The position numbers and the translations under genes are program-made. Below, in pieces: positions 1 through 9,116 of a stretch of 64,000 nucleotides of DNA. The notes under the pieces are model-generated. The model was not told where the DNA came from. It did no database searches and saw nothing but the letters and a program-made list of their open reading frames with translations. Each line of letters starts with the position of its first letter. The stretch's first letter is position 1. The stretch spans positions 1-64,000 of the forward strand of contig NZ_JPQU01000024.1 in the NCBI RefSeq assembly GCF_000737245.1. The letters are read 5' to 3'. The stretch is from Pseudomonas syringae. Lineage in GTDB: Bacteria > Pseudomonadota > Gammaproteobacteria > Pseudomonadales > Pseudomonadaceae.

Positions 1-1
1 C

Positions 2-262
2 CTGGCGTGCCGCGTACCCCTGTGGGAGCGGTGCTTGCTCGCGATGAACGATGACTCGGTAGGACTGATGAACCGGGGCGTCTGGTTAGCGGGCAAGCCT
101 CGCTCCAACGGGAAACTCAGTCGCCTGTTGGAGCCGAGCTTGCTCGCGAAGAACGATGACGCGGTGTGGCTGGCGTGCCGCGTACCCCTGTGGGAGCGGT
201 GCTTGCCCGCGATGAACGATGACTCGGTAGGAGCCGAGCTTGCTCGCTCCCACCGGACTGGG
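2..262. repeat. REP-type repeat cluster with a 168-bp direct repeat
   Basis: Several GTGGGAGCGGTGCTTG(C/T)(C/T)CGCGAT-type units lie in a row before the first gene. The stretch beginning CTGGCGTGCCGCG at 2 recurs nearly identically at 170, so part of the cluster is a direct duplication with a period of 168 bp. Short open frames here are by-products of the repeats. From 263 to 395 there is no gene, only the operator region of the transporter unit. Confidence 0.8.
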
Positions 263-290
263 CATTGATTCAAACATAGCGATACTCCAG

Positions 291-350
291 GGTTATCACC
301 GTATGTGTTTTTTTGATTAGACGGTTATCACTTCGCCTCGGATAGTGATC
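291..350. promoter_or_regulatory. Operator region of the sugar-acid transporter unit (T-N11-A dyad plus half site)
   Basis: The dyad TATCACT-N11-AGTGATC lies at 326-350, 45 bp before the transporter start. A second GGTTATCAC half site at 291-299 sits exactly 32 bp upstream of the one at 323-331. The same dyad with the same 11-base spacer is found before the dehydratase gene (3930-3954). T-N11-A inside a dyad is the usual LysR-type binding pattern. The regulator is not in the window, so its identity is inference. Confidence 0.6.
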
Positions 351-395
351 GCCACAGCAACACCACAACAAAAACAATAAAACGAGGTACGCACC

Positions 396-1739
396 ATGGA
401 TCGTTCCAGTGCACCCGTGCACCTGCCTGCTGCAGGTGTCGCTACCGGTAATCCGGCAGTCGCTACAACGGCCCGAGCCACTTCAGTTCGCTGGAAGATT
501 TTCGGGATTATCTTTCTGTTGACCATGGTCAACCTGATCGACCGGGTTTCGCTGTCCATCGCCATGCCCACCATCGCCAAAGAATTCGAACTTTCGCCGA
601 GCATGCAGGGCTTGATCCTCAGCAGTTTCTTCTGGGCCTATGCGCTGCTGCAGATTCCCGGCGGCTGGATGATTGACCGCTTCGGTCCGCGCCGGGTGAT
701 CACTTGGTCCACCGGGTTGTGGGGCACGTTTCAAGTACTGGCCGGGTTCGCTACCGGCGGTGTCTCGCTGCTGTTTGCGCGGATGTTCCTCGGCGCGGCC
801 GAAGCGCCGTTGTTTCCCTCAGGCGGCAAACTGATTTCCCTGTGGCTGGCACCCAGCGAACGCAGCCGCGGTGCGGTCATGATGGACAGCGGCAGCCCGC
901 TGGGCGTGGCGCTTGGCGGTTTGATCATTGCTTACCTGATCGCGACTCTGGACTCTTGGCGCATGGCGTTCGTCATCGCTGGTGTGGCGACCCTGATGCT
1001 GGGCTGGGTGTCATGGCGTTATCTGCGCGACGACCCCTCCGTGCATCCACAGGTGAATCAGGCAGAGCTGGACAAGATCAACGCCGGTCGCGCCACGCCC
1101 GCTGCCGAAGCGGCCCGTGCGCCGGTCAAAGGTCTGGGCATTGCTGCCCGTTCCCTGACAGGCCTGCTGGTGGGTCGGTCCAGTTGGGCAATGGTCTATT
1201 TCGGTTTGCTAACCTGGGGCCCGAGTTATCTCGCCCAGGCTCGGGGCTTTGATATCAAAGGCATCGGCGCGGCGACCTTCGTGATTTTCATCTTCGGCGC
1301 GCTGGGCTCGTTGACCGGCGGCTTTCTATGCGATGGCTTGATTCGCAAAGGCGTGCGTCGGGGTCTGGCGATCAAGGGCCTGCTGACCTTCTCGGGCCTG
1401 GTTGCCTTGGGCGCACTGATCTTGCTACCTACCTTGAGTGACCCGTTTGCGGCAGTCGGCGTGCTGGCAATGACGGCGTTCTTCCTGATGTGGGGCAGCC
1501 TGTACTGGAGCTTCCCGGCGCTGCTCGCGGCTCCGGCCCGGGTCGGCCTGATCGGCAGCGTCATGAACCTGGCTGGCAGCGTCGGTGGGATCTTCGTACC
1601 GATTCTGGTCGGGGTGATCCTGCAATATTTCGGCGGCTTTGGCGCGGTGTTGAGCTTCTTCGCCATCTGCGCAGCGCTGTTTGTTCTTGCCACACTGTTT
1701 ATCAGCCTGGATGGTCAGCGTGAGGTGGCCGATGTCTGA
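396..1739 (+). CDS. MFS sugar-acid:cation symporter (ACS family)
   Basis: This 447-residue inner-membrane transporter probably imports a hexonate or pentonate sugar acid. The first membrane segment contains NLIDRVSLSIAMPTI, the pattern of the anion:cation symporter branch of the major facilitator superfamily (GudP and galactonate-type transporters). It is followed by the loop motif GGWMIDRFGPRR. About twelve hydrophobic segments are visible, and the length is normal for the family. A GAGGT ribosome site precedes the ATG. The stop overlaps the start of the lactonase gene by 8 bases, so the two are cotranscribed. The substrate is inferred from the neighbours (lactonase, PdxA2, enolase-type dehydratase, AraD1-like protein). 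Confidence 0.85.
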   Translation: MDRSSAPVHLPAAGVATGNPAVATTARATSVRWKIFGIIFLLTMVNLIDRVSLSIAMPTIAKEFELSPSMQGLILSSFFWAYALLQIPGGWMIDRFGPRRVITWSTGLWGTFQVLAGFATGGVSLLFARMFLGAAEAPLFPSGGKLISLWLAPSERSRGAVMMDSGSPLGVALGGLIIAYLIATLDSWRMAFVIAGVATLMLGWVSWRYLRDDPSVHPQVNQAELDKINAGRATPAAEAARAPVKGLGIAARSLTGLLVGRSSWAMVYFGLLTWGPSYLAQARGFDIKGIGAATFVIFIFGALGSLTGGFLCDGLIRKGVRRGLAIKGLLTFSGLVALGALILLPTLSDPFAAVGVLAMTAFFLMWGSLYWSFPALLAAPARVGLIGSVMNLAGSVGGIFVPILVGVILQYFGGFGAVLSFFAICAALFVLATLFISLDGQREVADV

Positions 1740-2688
1740 CTTGTACGACGGCCCCATCGTCGATGCCCACCATCATTTCTGGGACCCGCAGACCAACTAC
1801 CATCCATGGTTGGCTGAGGGCGTGAACATCCCGTTTCGATACGGTGACTACTCGGCGATCAAGCGGCTTTACCTGCCGCAGGAATACTTCGCCGATGCAG
1901 GCCAGCATCACGTGGTGCAGACCGTCTACGTCGAGACCGAATGGGACCCCAGCGACCCGATTGGCGAGACGCGCTTTGTCGAGCAACTGAACGCCCGCTA
2001 CGGCGTGCCGAACGCCATCGTCGCCCAGGCCTGGCTCGATCACCCGGACGCCATTGATCTTCTGCGTGCCCAGGCAGCTTTTGCTGGCGTGCGCAGCGTG
2101 AGGCACAAACCGGGCGGCCCGCAGGCGCCGCAACAAGTCGGCACCCAACGCAGCCTGATGAGCGACCCGCACTGGCGTCGCAGCTTTGCCGCTCTGCACG
2201 ATCTGGGTCTGCATTTCGATTTACAGACACCCTGGTGGAATCTGCCGGAAGCCGAACTGCTGGCTCGGGATTTTCCCGAAACCACGATCATCCTCAATCA
2301 CGCCGGTCTGCCTTCGGACCGCAGCGAGCAAGGGCTTGCCGGTTGGCATGCAGCCATGAGCCGACTGGCCGAGCAGCCAAATATCGTGGTGAAAATTTCT
2401 GGTCTCGGCCAGCGTGGCAAACCCTGGCGGGCGGAAGACAACGCCTGGATCGTGAGCGAGATCATCGCCATGTTCGGCGCAGAGCGGGCGATGTTTGCCA
2501 GTAATTTTCCGGTGGACAGCCTGTGCGGCTCGTTCGACGACATTTATGGCGGCTTCAAGCAGATCGTTCGCGATTTGCCCATTGCCCAGCAGCAGCAACT
2601 TTTCTATAGCAATGCGCAACGTGTCTATCGTTGCGAGCCTTCAGCCACTGCGCAGACGTGGCCCGAACAGATGAGGAATCAAGCATGA
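1732..2688 (+). CDS. Amidohydrolase-family aldonolactonase
   Basis: This 318-residue TIM-barrel hydrolase belongs to the COG3618 group (2-pyrone-4,6-dicarboxylate lactonase, L-fucono- and L-rhamnono-lactonases). The N-terminal metal motif is IVDAHHHFWD at residues 9-18. ILNHAG in the middle and the late ASNFPVD segment are further family blocks. The ATG inside the transporter's 3' end was chosen because homologues begin a few residues before the DAHHH motif. An upstream in-frame start would add 17 residues encoded within the transporter. It probably opens the sugar lactone to the acid used by the dehydratase encoded downstream. It overlaps pdxA2 by 4 bases (ATGA). Confidence 0.82.
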   Translation: MSDLYDGPIVDAHHHFWDPQTNYHPWLAEGVNIPFRYGDYSAIKRLYLPQEYFADAGQHHVVQTVYVETEWDPSDPIGETRFVEQLNARYGVPNAIVAQAWLDHPDAIDLLRAQAAFAGVRSVRHKPGGPQAPQQVGTQRSLMSDPHWRRSFAALHDLGLHFDLQTPWWNLPEAELLARDFPETTIILNHAGLPSDRSEQGLAGWHAAMSRLAEQPNIVVKISGLGQRGKPWRAEDNAWIVSEIIAMFGAERAMFASNFPVDSLCGSFDDIYGGFKQIVRDLPIAQQQQLFYSNAQRVYRCEPSATAQTWPEQMRNQA

Positions 2689-3689
2689 GCAAGACCCGAA
2701 TTGCGATGGTATTGGGCGATCCGGCTGGCATTGGCCCTGAGCTGATTGCCCGTCTGCTGGCCGAGCCGCAGGTGCGCAGCCAGGCCCAGGTGATCCTGAT
2801 TGCTGACGAAGCAGAAATGCAGCGCGGCATGCAGATCGCGGGCAAAGAGTTTCCGTATCGTCAGGTGGAGTCGTTGCAGGATTTGGACTTCAGCGATGAC
2901 ACGCCGCTGTTCTTCAATTATCGCGGTGATACGACAGGCGAATTCGCCCGCAGCGAAGCCAGTGTCATGGGCGGGCGTTATTGCCTGGACACGCTGAAAA
3001 TCGCCGTCGAGCTGACCGCCGCGAAAACCACCGACGCCGTGTTGTTCGGCCCGCTGAACAAAACCTCGCTGCACATGGCAGGCATGGCTCATAGCGACGA
3101 ATTGCACTGGTTCGCCGAACTGTTGGGCTTTGATGGTCCGTTCTGTGAATTCAACGTGCTGGACAATCTGTGGACTTCGCGCGTGACGTCCCATGTCGCG
3201 TTGTCAGCAGTGCCGGGCATGCTCAATCAGAATCGGGTAGTCGAGGCGATTCGCCTGATCGACACCGCGCTCAAACGCAACGGGCTGGAACGTCCGCGTA
3301 TCGGCGTGTGTGGCCTCAACCCGCACAACGGCGACAACGGCTCGTTCGGGCGTGAGGAGCTGGACATCATCGGCCCCGCCGTGAAAACCGCTCAGGAGCA
3401 GGGTATTGCCGCCGACGGCCCTTACCCCGGCGACACGATTTTCCTCAAAGTGCAGGGCGATGCCAGTGCCTTTGATGCAGTGGTGACCATGTATCACGAC
3501 CAGGGGCAGATCGCGATCAAACTGATGGGCTTCTCCCGGGGCGTGACCGTGCAAGGCGGGTTGCCGATCCCGATCACTACGCCTGCGCATGGCACTGCGT
3601 TTGATATCGCCGGGCAGGGTAAGGCCAACGTCGGCGCAATCCGCCAGGCCTTCGAAATCGCCTGCCGGATGGGGCGTAGTTCTTATTGA
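2685..3689 (+). CDS. pdxA2: PdxA2-type 4-phosphate dehydrogenase (PdxA paralogue)
   Basis: This 334-residue NAD-dependent dehydrogenase belongs to the PdxA family. It shows the N-terminal GDPAGIGPE motif, the metal and substrate segment GLNPHNGDNGSFG, and the C-terminal metal motif MYHDQGQIAIKLMGF. True PdxA acts in vitamin B6 synthesis and usually lies with ksgA and surA. This copy sits in a sugar-acid operon, which points to the PdxA2 branch that oxidises D-threonate or D-erythronate 4-phosphate. Such enzymes normally pair with a DUF1537 kinase, and none is present here. The start is set by the ATGA overlap with the lactonase gene. Confidence 0.8.
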   Translation: MSKTRIAMVLGDPAGIGPELIARLLAEPQVRSQAQVILIADEAEMQRGMQIAGKEFPYRQVESLQDLDFSDDTPLFFNYRGDTTGEFARSEASVMGGRYCLDTLKIAVELTAAKTTDAVLFGPLNKTSLHMAGMAHSDELHWFAELLGFDGPFCEFNVLDNLWTSRVTSHVALSAVPGMLNQNRVVEAIRLIDTALKRNGLERPRIGVCGLNPHNGDNGSFGREELDIIGPAVKTAQEQGIAADGPYPGDTIFLKVQGDASAFDAVVTMYHDQGQIAIKLMGFSRGVTVQGGLPIPITTPAHGTAFDIAGQGKANVGAIRQAFEIACRMGRSSY

Positions 3690-3712
3690 TTTAACGCAGC
3701 AGCTCTTTTTGG

Positions 3713-3749
3713 CCGCAGATCGGTTTGCCTAACGATCTGCGGTTTTTTT
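3713..3749 (+). terminator. Rho-independent terminator after pdxA2
   Basis: A perfect 10-bp stem CCGCAGATCG/CGATCTGCGG with a 10-base loop is followed by seven T residues. It ends the transporter-lactonase-pdxA2 unit and separates it from the dehydratase unit. Confidence 0.9.
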
Positions 3750-3778
3750 GTTGGATTTTCGGTGAAGGGAATATCGCC

Positions 3779-3844
3779 ATCGCGGGCAAGCGCGCTCCTA
3801 CAGTTGGAATGCGGATATGAAGTAGGAGCGCGCTTGCCCGCGAT
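3779..3844. repeat. REP pair (GTAGGAGCGCGCTTGCCCGCGAT type), inverted
   Basis: The arms are at 3779-3801 and 3822-3844 and are perfect 23-base reverse complements. The order is the reverse of most pairs in the window: the CTCCTAC ends face each other across the loop. The pair lies in the 378-base gap between pdxA2 and the dehydratase gene, after the terminator and before the operator. Confidence 0.85.
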
Positions 3845-3929
3845 GACGTCAGATCTTGCACCGCAGCGTCCTGATACGGACGCTGATAACTTTATCCCGG
3901 GATATTCTCTTTCACCGATCACCCCAAGC

Positions 3930-3954
3930 TATCACTGGATACGCATAAGTGATT
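3930..3954. promoter_or_regulatory. T-N11-A dyad before the dehydratase gene
   Basis: TATCACT (3930-3936) and AGTGATT (3948-3954) are separated by 11 bases. This is the same arrangement as the dyad at 326-350 and lies 113 bp before the dehydratase ATG. It is a candidate operator for a LysR-type regulator controlling both units. Confidence 0.6.
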
Positions 3955-4067
3955 AGCCGTCCCCCTTCGCAGCTGGCTAAATTTCCCCATCGACTTGTCG
4001 ATCAACAACTACAAAAAGCCGGTCCCGCGCCATGCAGGACATACCGGCGCATAAGGAAAAGCAGCCC

Positions 4068-5243
4068 ATGAAAATCAAAGCGATTCGTACCCGTGTCTTC
4101 GAATGGAAAGGCAAGGTTGTTCCTCCTCAAGCGCACTTCTGCACCAATGCCAGCGATATCCTCTTCGAACGTGGCGATGCCATGGGGTCGTTCCGTTTTC
4201 ACGGCTGGCTGGTGGTCGAGATAGAAACTGACACTGGCCTGGTCGGCATCGGTAACTGCGCCCTGGCGCCGCGGGTGGCAAAGGAAATCATCGACACCTA
4301 CCTGGCACCCATCGCCATCGGCGAAGACCCGTTCGACAACGAATATATCTGGCAGAAGATGTATCGCCAGAGCCACGCCTGGGGTCGCAAAGGCATCGGC
4401 ATGGCGGCCATTTCGGCCATCGACATCGCCATCTGGGACATCATGGGCAAGGCCGTGAACAAGCCGGTCTTTAAACTGCTCGGCGGCCGGACCAAGGAAA
4501 AGATCTGGACCTACGCCTCCAAGCTGTATGCCAACGACAACCTCGATCTGTTCCTAGAAGAAGCCCAGGGCTATCTGAATCAGGGCTTCACCGCGCTGAA
4601 AATGCGTTTCGGTTATGGCCCTAAAGACGGCCCTGCCGGTATGCGTCGTAACATCGAGCAAGTGCGCGCCTTACGCGAGCTGGCTGGTCCTGACGTGGAC
4701 ATCATGCTTGAGTGCTACATGGGCTGGACCCTGGAATATGCGCGCCGCATGTTGCCGAAACTGGCCGAATTCGAGCCGCGCTGGCTCGAAGAACCGGTGA
4801 TTGCCGATGACATCGAAGGCTATATCGAGCTGAAAAAGATGAACATCATGCCGATCTCCGGCGGTGAACATGAATTCACTTCCTACGGCTTCAAAGACCT
4901 GCTGGAACGCCGTGCTGTGGACGTGATTCAGTACGATACCAATCGCGTCGGCGGTATTACCGCCGCGCGCAAGATTAACGCCATGGCCGAGGCCTGGTCG
5001 GTGCCGGTCATCCCCCATGCCGGGCAGATGCACAACTACCACCTGACCATGTCCACCACCGCGTCGCCAATGGCCGAGTTCTTCCCGGTGTTCGACGTTG
5101 AGGTCGGCAACGAGCTGTTCTACTACGTGTTCAAGGGCGAGCCTCAGCCGGTCAATGGCTATATCCAGCTGGATGACAACAAACCGGGGCTGGGACTGGA
5201 AATTTCCGATGAGTACCTGAGTGATTTCAACATCATCGAGTAA
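4068..5243 (+). CDS. Enolase-superfamily sugar-acid dehydratase (rhamnonate/lyxonate dehydratase-like)
   Basis: This 391-residue member of the mandelate racemase group probably removes water from an acid sugar to give a 2-keto-3-deoxy acid. Likely Mg2+ ligands are E215 ([10 protein letters not shown]), E241 (WLEEPV) and E267 (SGGEHEF). H317 in [10 protein letters not shown], with D290, fits the catalytic His-Asp dyad. The [14 protein letters not shown] segment and the Glu-His pair of SGGEH resemble L-rhamnonate dehydratase. From memory, the P. aeruginosa counterpart lies in an L-lyxonate pathway cluster, so L-lyxonate is a reasonable substrate guess. AAGGAAAAG precedes the chosen ATG. An upstream in-frame ATG would add 12 residues without a good ribosome site. 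Confidence 0.82.
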   Translation: MKIKAIRTRVFEWKGKVVPPQAHFCTNASDILFERGDAMGSFRFHGWLVVEIETDTGLVGIGNCALAPRVAKEIIDTYLAPIAIGEDPFDNEYIWQKMYRQSHAWGRKGIGMAAISAIDIAIWDIMGKAVNKPVFKLLGGRTKEKIWTYASKLYANDNLDLFLEEAQGYLNQGFTALKMRFGYGPKDGPAGMRRNIEQVRALRELAGPDVDIMLECYMGWTLEYARRMLPKLAEFEPRWLEEPVIADDIEGYIELKKMNIMPISGGEHEFTSYGFKDLLERRAVDVIQYDTNRVGGITAARKINAMAEAWSVPVIPHAGQMHNYHLTMSTTASPMAEFFPVFDVEVGNELFYYVFKGEPQPVNGYIQLDDNKPGLGLEISDEYLSDFNIIE

Positions 5244-5253
5244 CGCTCGATTT

Positions 5254-5342
5254 GTAGGAGCGCGCTTGCCCGCGATTAGGTCGGTACATCCAATGCATCT
5301 CTATCGGCAGGTATGGCCCTTCGCGGGCAAGCGCGCTCCTAC
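5254..5342. repeat. REP pair (GTAGGAGCGCGCTTGCCCGCGA type)
   Basis: Two inverted arms lie between the dehydratase gene and the AraD1-like gene, which are probably one transcription unit. The element would therefore form a hairpin inside the mRNA and could set the ratio of the two products. Confidence 0.85.
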
Positions 5343-5366
5343 GGTTCTCAATCTGTGGAGATAACC

Positions 5367-6362
5367 ATGCGCCTTATCCAGTTCGAAACCCAATCCGGAC
5401 AACGCCACGTCGGCCTCGTCGATGGCGAGCGGGTCAATGTTGTACGTGATACCCAAAGCACTCGCGAGCTGGCGCTGACCGCTATTCGCGCCGGCAAAAG
5501 CCTGGCCGATCAAGTCGCCAGCCGCGGCACCGAGCCGGGACCGGAATACGCAACGTTGCTGCAAAACCGGCAAATCCTGCCGCCGCTGGATCACGAAGAT
5601 CCGGCCCATTGCCTGATCAGCGGCACAGGCCTGACCCACTTGGGCAGCGCTTCGGCACGGGACAAGATGCATCAGCATGAAGGTCAGGTCGAAGCGGGCA
5701 TGACCGACACCATGAAAATCTTCAAGTGGGGCATTGAAGGCGGCAAACCGGCAGCTGGTGAGGTCGGTGCCCAGCCGGAATGGTTCTACAAGGGTGATGG
5801 CAGTATCGTCGTGCGGCCTGGTGCTGATTTCCCGGTGCCGTCATTTGCCGAAGACGCAGGCGAAGAACCAGAGCTCACCGGCCTGTATGTGATTGGTGAT
5901 GACGGCCAGCCGTATCGGCTCGGTTATGCCTTGGGCAACGAGTTTTCCGACCACGTGATGGAGCGCCGCAATTACCTGTACCTGGCGCATTCCAAATTGC
6001 GTTACTGCGCTTACGGCCCGGAATTGCGAGTGGATGAGTTACCGCGCCATTTGTCCGGGATGAGCCGCGTGCTGCGCGATGGGCAAGTGCTGTGGGAAAA
6101 GGAGTTTCTCAGCGGCGAAGACAACATGTGCCACAGCCTGGCCAACCTTGAATATCACCACTTCAAGTACGCGCAGTTTTTGCGTCCGGGGGATGTGCAT
6201 ATTCACTACTTCGGCACCGCGACCCTGTCGTTTGCCGACGGCGTCAAAACCCAGCCGGGCGACCGCTTCCAGATCAGTCTGGATGCCTTCGGCGCACCGC
6301 TGGAAAACGGCATCGGCGAAGGGCCGCAGGCAGTGGGGATTGGGCAGATAAAAGCGCTGTAA
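5367..6362 (+). CDS. AraD1/GguC-like fumarylacetoacetate hydrolase-family protein
   Basis: This 331-residue protein resembles the GguC/AraD1 group, whose known member is an L-2-keto-3-deoxyarabonate dehydratase. The family segments SGTGLTHLGSA, FKWGIEGGKP and the metal-binding VGNEFSDHVMERRNYLYLAHSK-like region (split by small changes) are present. It would act directly after the enolase-type dehydratase, turning the 2-keto-3-deoxy pentonate into alpha-ketoglutarate semialdehyde. The dehydrogenase for the last step is not in this window. The ATG at 5367 follows TGTGGAG. An earlier in-frame ATG falls inside the REP pair and was rejected. Confidence 0.8.
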   Translation: MRLIQFETQSGQRHVGLVDGERVNVVRDTQSTRELALTAIRAGKSLADQVASRGTEPGPEYATLLQNRQILPPLDHEDPAHCLISGTGLTHLGSASARDKMHQHEGQVEAGMTDTMKIFKWGIEGGKPAAGEVGAQPEWFYKGDGSIVVRPGADFPVPSFAEDAGEEPELTGLYVIGDDGQPYRLGYALGNEFSDHVMERRNYLYLAHSKLRYCAYGPELRVDELPRHLSGMSRVLRDGQVLWEKEFLSGEDNMCHSLANLEYHHFKYAQFLRPGDVHIHYFGTATLSFADGVKTQPGDRFQISLDAFGAPLENGIGEGPQAVGIGQIKAL

Positions 6363-6427
6363 AGCTCGTGCTTAGGAATGTGCGCGTCGTACGTACAGCC
6401 GCGCTGTTGTGCTGCAAACACGGAACC

Positions 6428-6514
6428 TGTAGGAGCGCGCTTGCCCGCGATGCGGAGTGTCAGCAAAAGATGTCTTGCCTGACCTACGCCATCGCGGGCA
6501 AGCGCGCTCCTACA
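6428..6514. repeat. REP pair between convergent genes
   Basis: The arms TGTAGGAGCGCGCTTGCCCGCGAT and their reverse complement flank about 40 bases. It sits between the AraD1-like gene (+) and trmA (-) and probably acts as a bidirectional terminator. Confidence 0.85.
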
Positions 6515-6561
6515 TAAAAAGCATTCCAATTCAGATAGTCAGTTTTTTTTGATGGAAGCTG

Positions 6562-7653
6562 TCACCGGCGAACTAGCAACACCCCCGACTCCATATGGTG
6601 GGTATACGGGAACTGGTCGAACAGCGCGCAACGCTCCACACGGTGGGTGTCGTTGAGCTGGGCGATGTTGGCGGCCAGGGTTTCCGGGTTGCAGGAAATG
6701 TACAGGATTCGCTCGAAACGACGGGTCAACTCGCAAGTGTCTGGATCCATCCCGGCACGCGGCGGATCAACGAACACACTGCCGAACTCATAGCTCTTCA
6801 AATCCACGCTATGCAGACGGCGGAACGGGCGCACTTCGTTCAGGGCTTCAGTCAGCTCTTCAGCGGACAGACGCACCAGGGTCACGTTGTCCACAGCGTT
6901 ATCGGCCAGGTTGCTCAAGGCAGCGTTGACTGAAGTTTTGCTGATTTCAGTGGCCAGCACTTTGCGCACCCGGGTCGCCAAGGGCAGAGTGAAGTTGCCG
7001 TTGCCGCAATACAGCTCCAGCAAATCATCTTCCCGGTCGCCTAGTGCTGCGTAGGCCCATTCGAGCATCTTCTGGTTCACGGTGCCGTTGGGCTGGGTGA
7101 ACGCGCCTTCGGGCTGGCGATAGCTGAAGGTGCGACCGGCGACGTCCAGCTGTTCGGTTACGTAATCACGACCAATCACCAGACGCTGGCCCTTGGAGCG
7201 GCCGATCAGGCTTACGTCCAGATCAGCTGCCAGCTTCTCGGCTTCGGCCATCCATTCGTCGTCCAGCGGGCGGTGATAACACAGGGTGATCATCGCGTCG
7301 CCAGCCAGGGTGGTGAGGAAGTCCACCTGAAACAACTTGTGATTGAGGACTTTGCTGGCTTCCCAGCGATCACGCAGCACCGGCATCAAGGCATTGATGC
7401 GCAGGCTGGCTATCGGCAGGCCGTCCAGCAGGATCGGGTTCTTGTTATCGCCGGGGGTGAACATCGCATAGTGACGCTTCTGGTCTTCGCGCCACAGGCG
7501 GAACTCGGCACGCAGCCGGTAGTTTGCCGTGGGCGAGTCGAAGATCTGCGGCTCGGGGGCGTCGAACGGTGCCAGCAGCTCACGCAGGCGCTCGGTTTTG
7601 GCGGCGAGCTGAGTATCGTAGCTCGCCGGATCGAAAGGAATACTCGCACTCAT
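6562..7653 (-). CDS. trmA: tRNA (uracil-5-)-methyltransferase TrmA
   Basis: This 363-residue protein makes ribothymidine at U54 of the T loop of tRNAs, using S-adenosylmethionine. It shows the cofactor motif [16 protein letters not shown], the DPPRAGMD motif and the catalytic cysteine of ISCNPETL (C321). Length and spacing match E. coli TrmA. The first ATG giving the family N terminus ([13 protein letters not shown]) shares an ATGA with the stop of the upstream purine permease, so translation of the two is probably coupled. A longer start would lie inside the permease gene. Confidence 0.95.
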   Translation of the reverse strand: MSASIPFDPASYDTQLAAKTERLRELLAPFDAPEPQIFDSPTANYRLRAEFRLWREDQKRHYAMFTPGDNKNPILLDGLPIASLRINALMPVLRDRWEASKVLNHKLFQVDFLTTLAGDAMITLCYHRPLDDEWMAEAEKLAADLDVSLIGRSKGQRLVIGRDYVTEQLDVAGRTFSYRQPEGAFTQPNGTVNQKMLEWAYAALGDREDDLLELYCGNGNFTLPLATRVRKVLATEISKTSVNAALSNLADNAVDNVTLVRLSAEELTEALNEVRPFRRLHSVDLKSYEFGSVFVDPPRAGMDPDTCELTRRFERILYISCNPETLAANIAQLNDTHRVERCALFDQFPYTHHMESGVLLVRR

Positions 7654-8945
7654 GCCGGAAACCAACCCAATTTGATAACGAACAGGATCGACAGGATCAC
7701 CAGCGCAGGATTCAACTCGCGCCACTGGCCTGACAACAGTTTGATGCCTGTCCAGGCGATGAAACCAAAGGCAATGCCGTTGGCGATGGAATAGGTGAAA
7801 GGCATCGCCAGGGCAGTGATCACCACCGGCGCCGCCACCGACAGGTCATCCCAGTCGATTTCCGCGAGGCCGGAGGTCATCAGTACTGCGACAAACAGCA
7901 ACGCCGGAGCGGTGGCGAATGCCGGAACACTGCCCGCCAGCGGGGCAAAAAACAGCGCCAACAGGAACAGTATCGCCACCACGATGGCCGTCAGACCGGT
8001 ACGGCCGCCAGCGCTCACGCCTGCAGCTGATTCGATGTAACTGGTAGTGGTTGATGTGCCCAACAGCGAGCCGGCCATGGCGGCGGTGCTGTCGGCGATC
8101 AGGGCGCGGCCCATCTTCGGCATATGACCATTCTTGTCCATCAGGCCAGCACGCTTGGCAACGCCGATCAGGGTGCCGGAGTTGTCGAACAGGTCGACGA
8201 ACAGGAAGGCGAAGATCACGCTGATCAGGCCGATATCAAAAGCGCCTTTGATGTCCAGCTGCAGGAAGGTCGGGGCAAGGGATGGTGGCATGGAAACTAC
8301 GCCACCGAACGGCGTGACGCCCAGCAGGATCGAAACGATGGTCACCGCCAGAATACCGATCAGCACTGCGCCACGGACCTGGAGTTTCTCCAGGGCAACG
8401 ATCAGGAAGAAACCCAGGGTCGCAAGTACCGGAGCAGGCTGCCTCAGGTCGCCTATGCCAACCATGGTGGCCGGGTTACTGACCACGATGCCGGCGTTAT
8501 GCAGGGCAATCAGCGCCAGAAACAGGCCGATACCGGCGGCAATCGCCGAACGCAGCGGTAGCGGGATGCTGTTGATGATCCATTCGCGGATGCGAAAGAT
8601 CGACAGGATGAAGAACATCACCGCCGACAGGAACACCGCGCCCAACGCGACTTGCCAGGTGTGGCCCAAGTGCAGCACCACGGTGTAGGTGAAGAACGCG
8701 TTGAGGCCCATGCCCGGTGCCAGGGCAATCGGGTAGTTGGCGATGATGCCCATGGTCGCCGAGCCGATGGCCGCAGCCAGACAGGTGGCGACGAACAGTG
8801 CGCCCTTGTCCATGCCAGTCGCCCCAAGGATGCTTGGGTTGACGAACAGAATGTAAGCCATCGCCAGAAAGGTCGTGACGCCCGCGAGAATCTCGGTGCG
8901 CACATTGGTGTTGTGTGCCTTGAGTTGAAACAGCCGTTCCAGCAT
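7650..8945 (-). CDS. NCS2-family purine permease (AzgA/GhxP-like)
   Basis: This 431-residue inner-membrane permease of the COG2252 branch carries adenine, guanine or hypoxanthine. Family blocks include [16 protein letters not shown] near the N terminus, [17 protein letters not shown], the [14 protein letters not shown] segment and [15 protein letters not shown]. About 12-14 hydrophobic stretches are visible. GGGGAG lies a few bases before the ATG at 8945. An open frame extends 37 residues upstream but has no ribosome site. It is the first gene of a two-gene unit with trmA, an order I recall from P. aeruginosa. The exact substrate cannot be read from the sequence. Confidence 0.9.
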   Translation of the reverse strand: MLERLFQLKAHNTNVRTEILAGVTTFLAMAYILFVNPSILGATGMDKGALFVATCLAAAIGSATMGIIANYPIALAPGMGLNAFFTYTVVLHLGHTWQVALGAVFLSAVMFFILSIFRIREWIINSIPLPLRSAIAAGIGLFLALIALHNAGIVVSNPATMVGIGDLRQPAPVLATLGFFLIVALEKLQVRGAVLIGILAVTIVSILLGVTPFGGVVSMPPSLAPTFLQLDIKGAFDIGLISVIFAFLFVDLFDNSGTLIGVAKRAGLMDKNGHMPKMGRALIADSTAAMAGSLLGTSTTTSYIESAAGVSAGGRTGLTAIVVAILFLLALFFAPLAGSVPAFATAPALLFVAVLMTSGLAEIDWDDLSVAAPVVITALAMPFTYSIANGIAFGFIAWTGIKLLSGQWRELNPALVILSILFVIKLGWFPA

Positions 8946-9116
8946 GTCTGGCTCCCCGGTGACGCGCCTGCGCCGTGAATGAATCGACTCAGACAGCAAA
9001 GCACAGACAGCCAAAGCGGTCCGCGGATTTTGTGCCGGTCGGAAAAAGCCGCGCATGATACCAGTCGCGCGGACTTATGACTGCCTGGCGATGAACGGCT
9101 GTTGGCGCAGCTTTCC

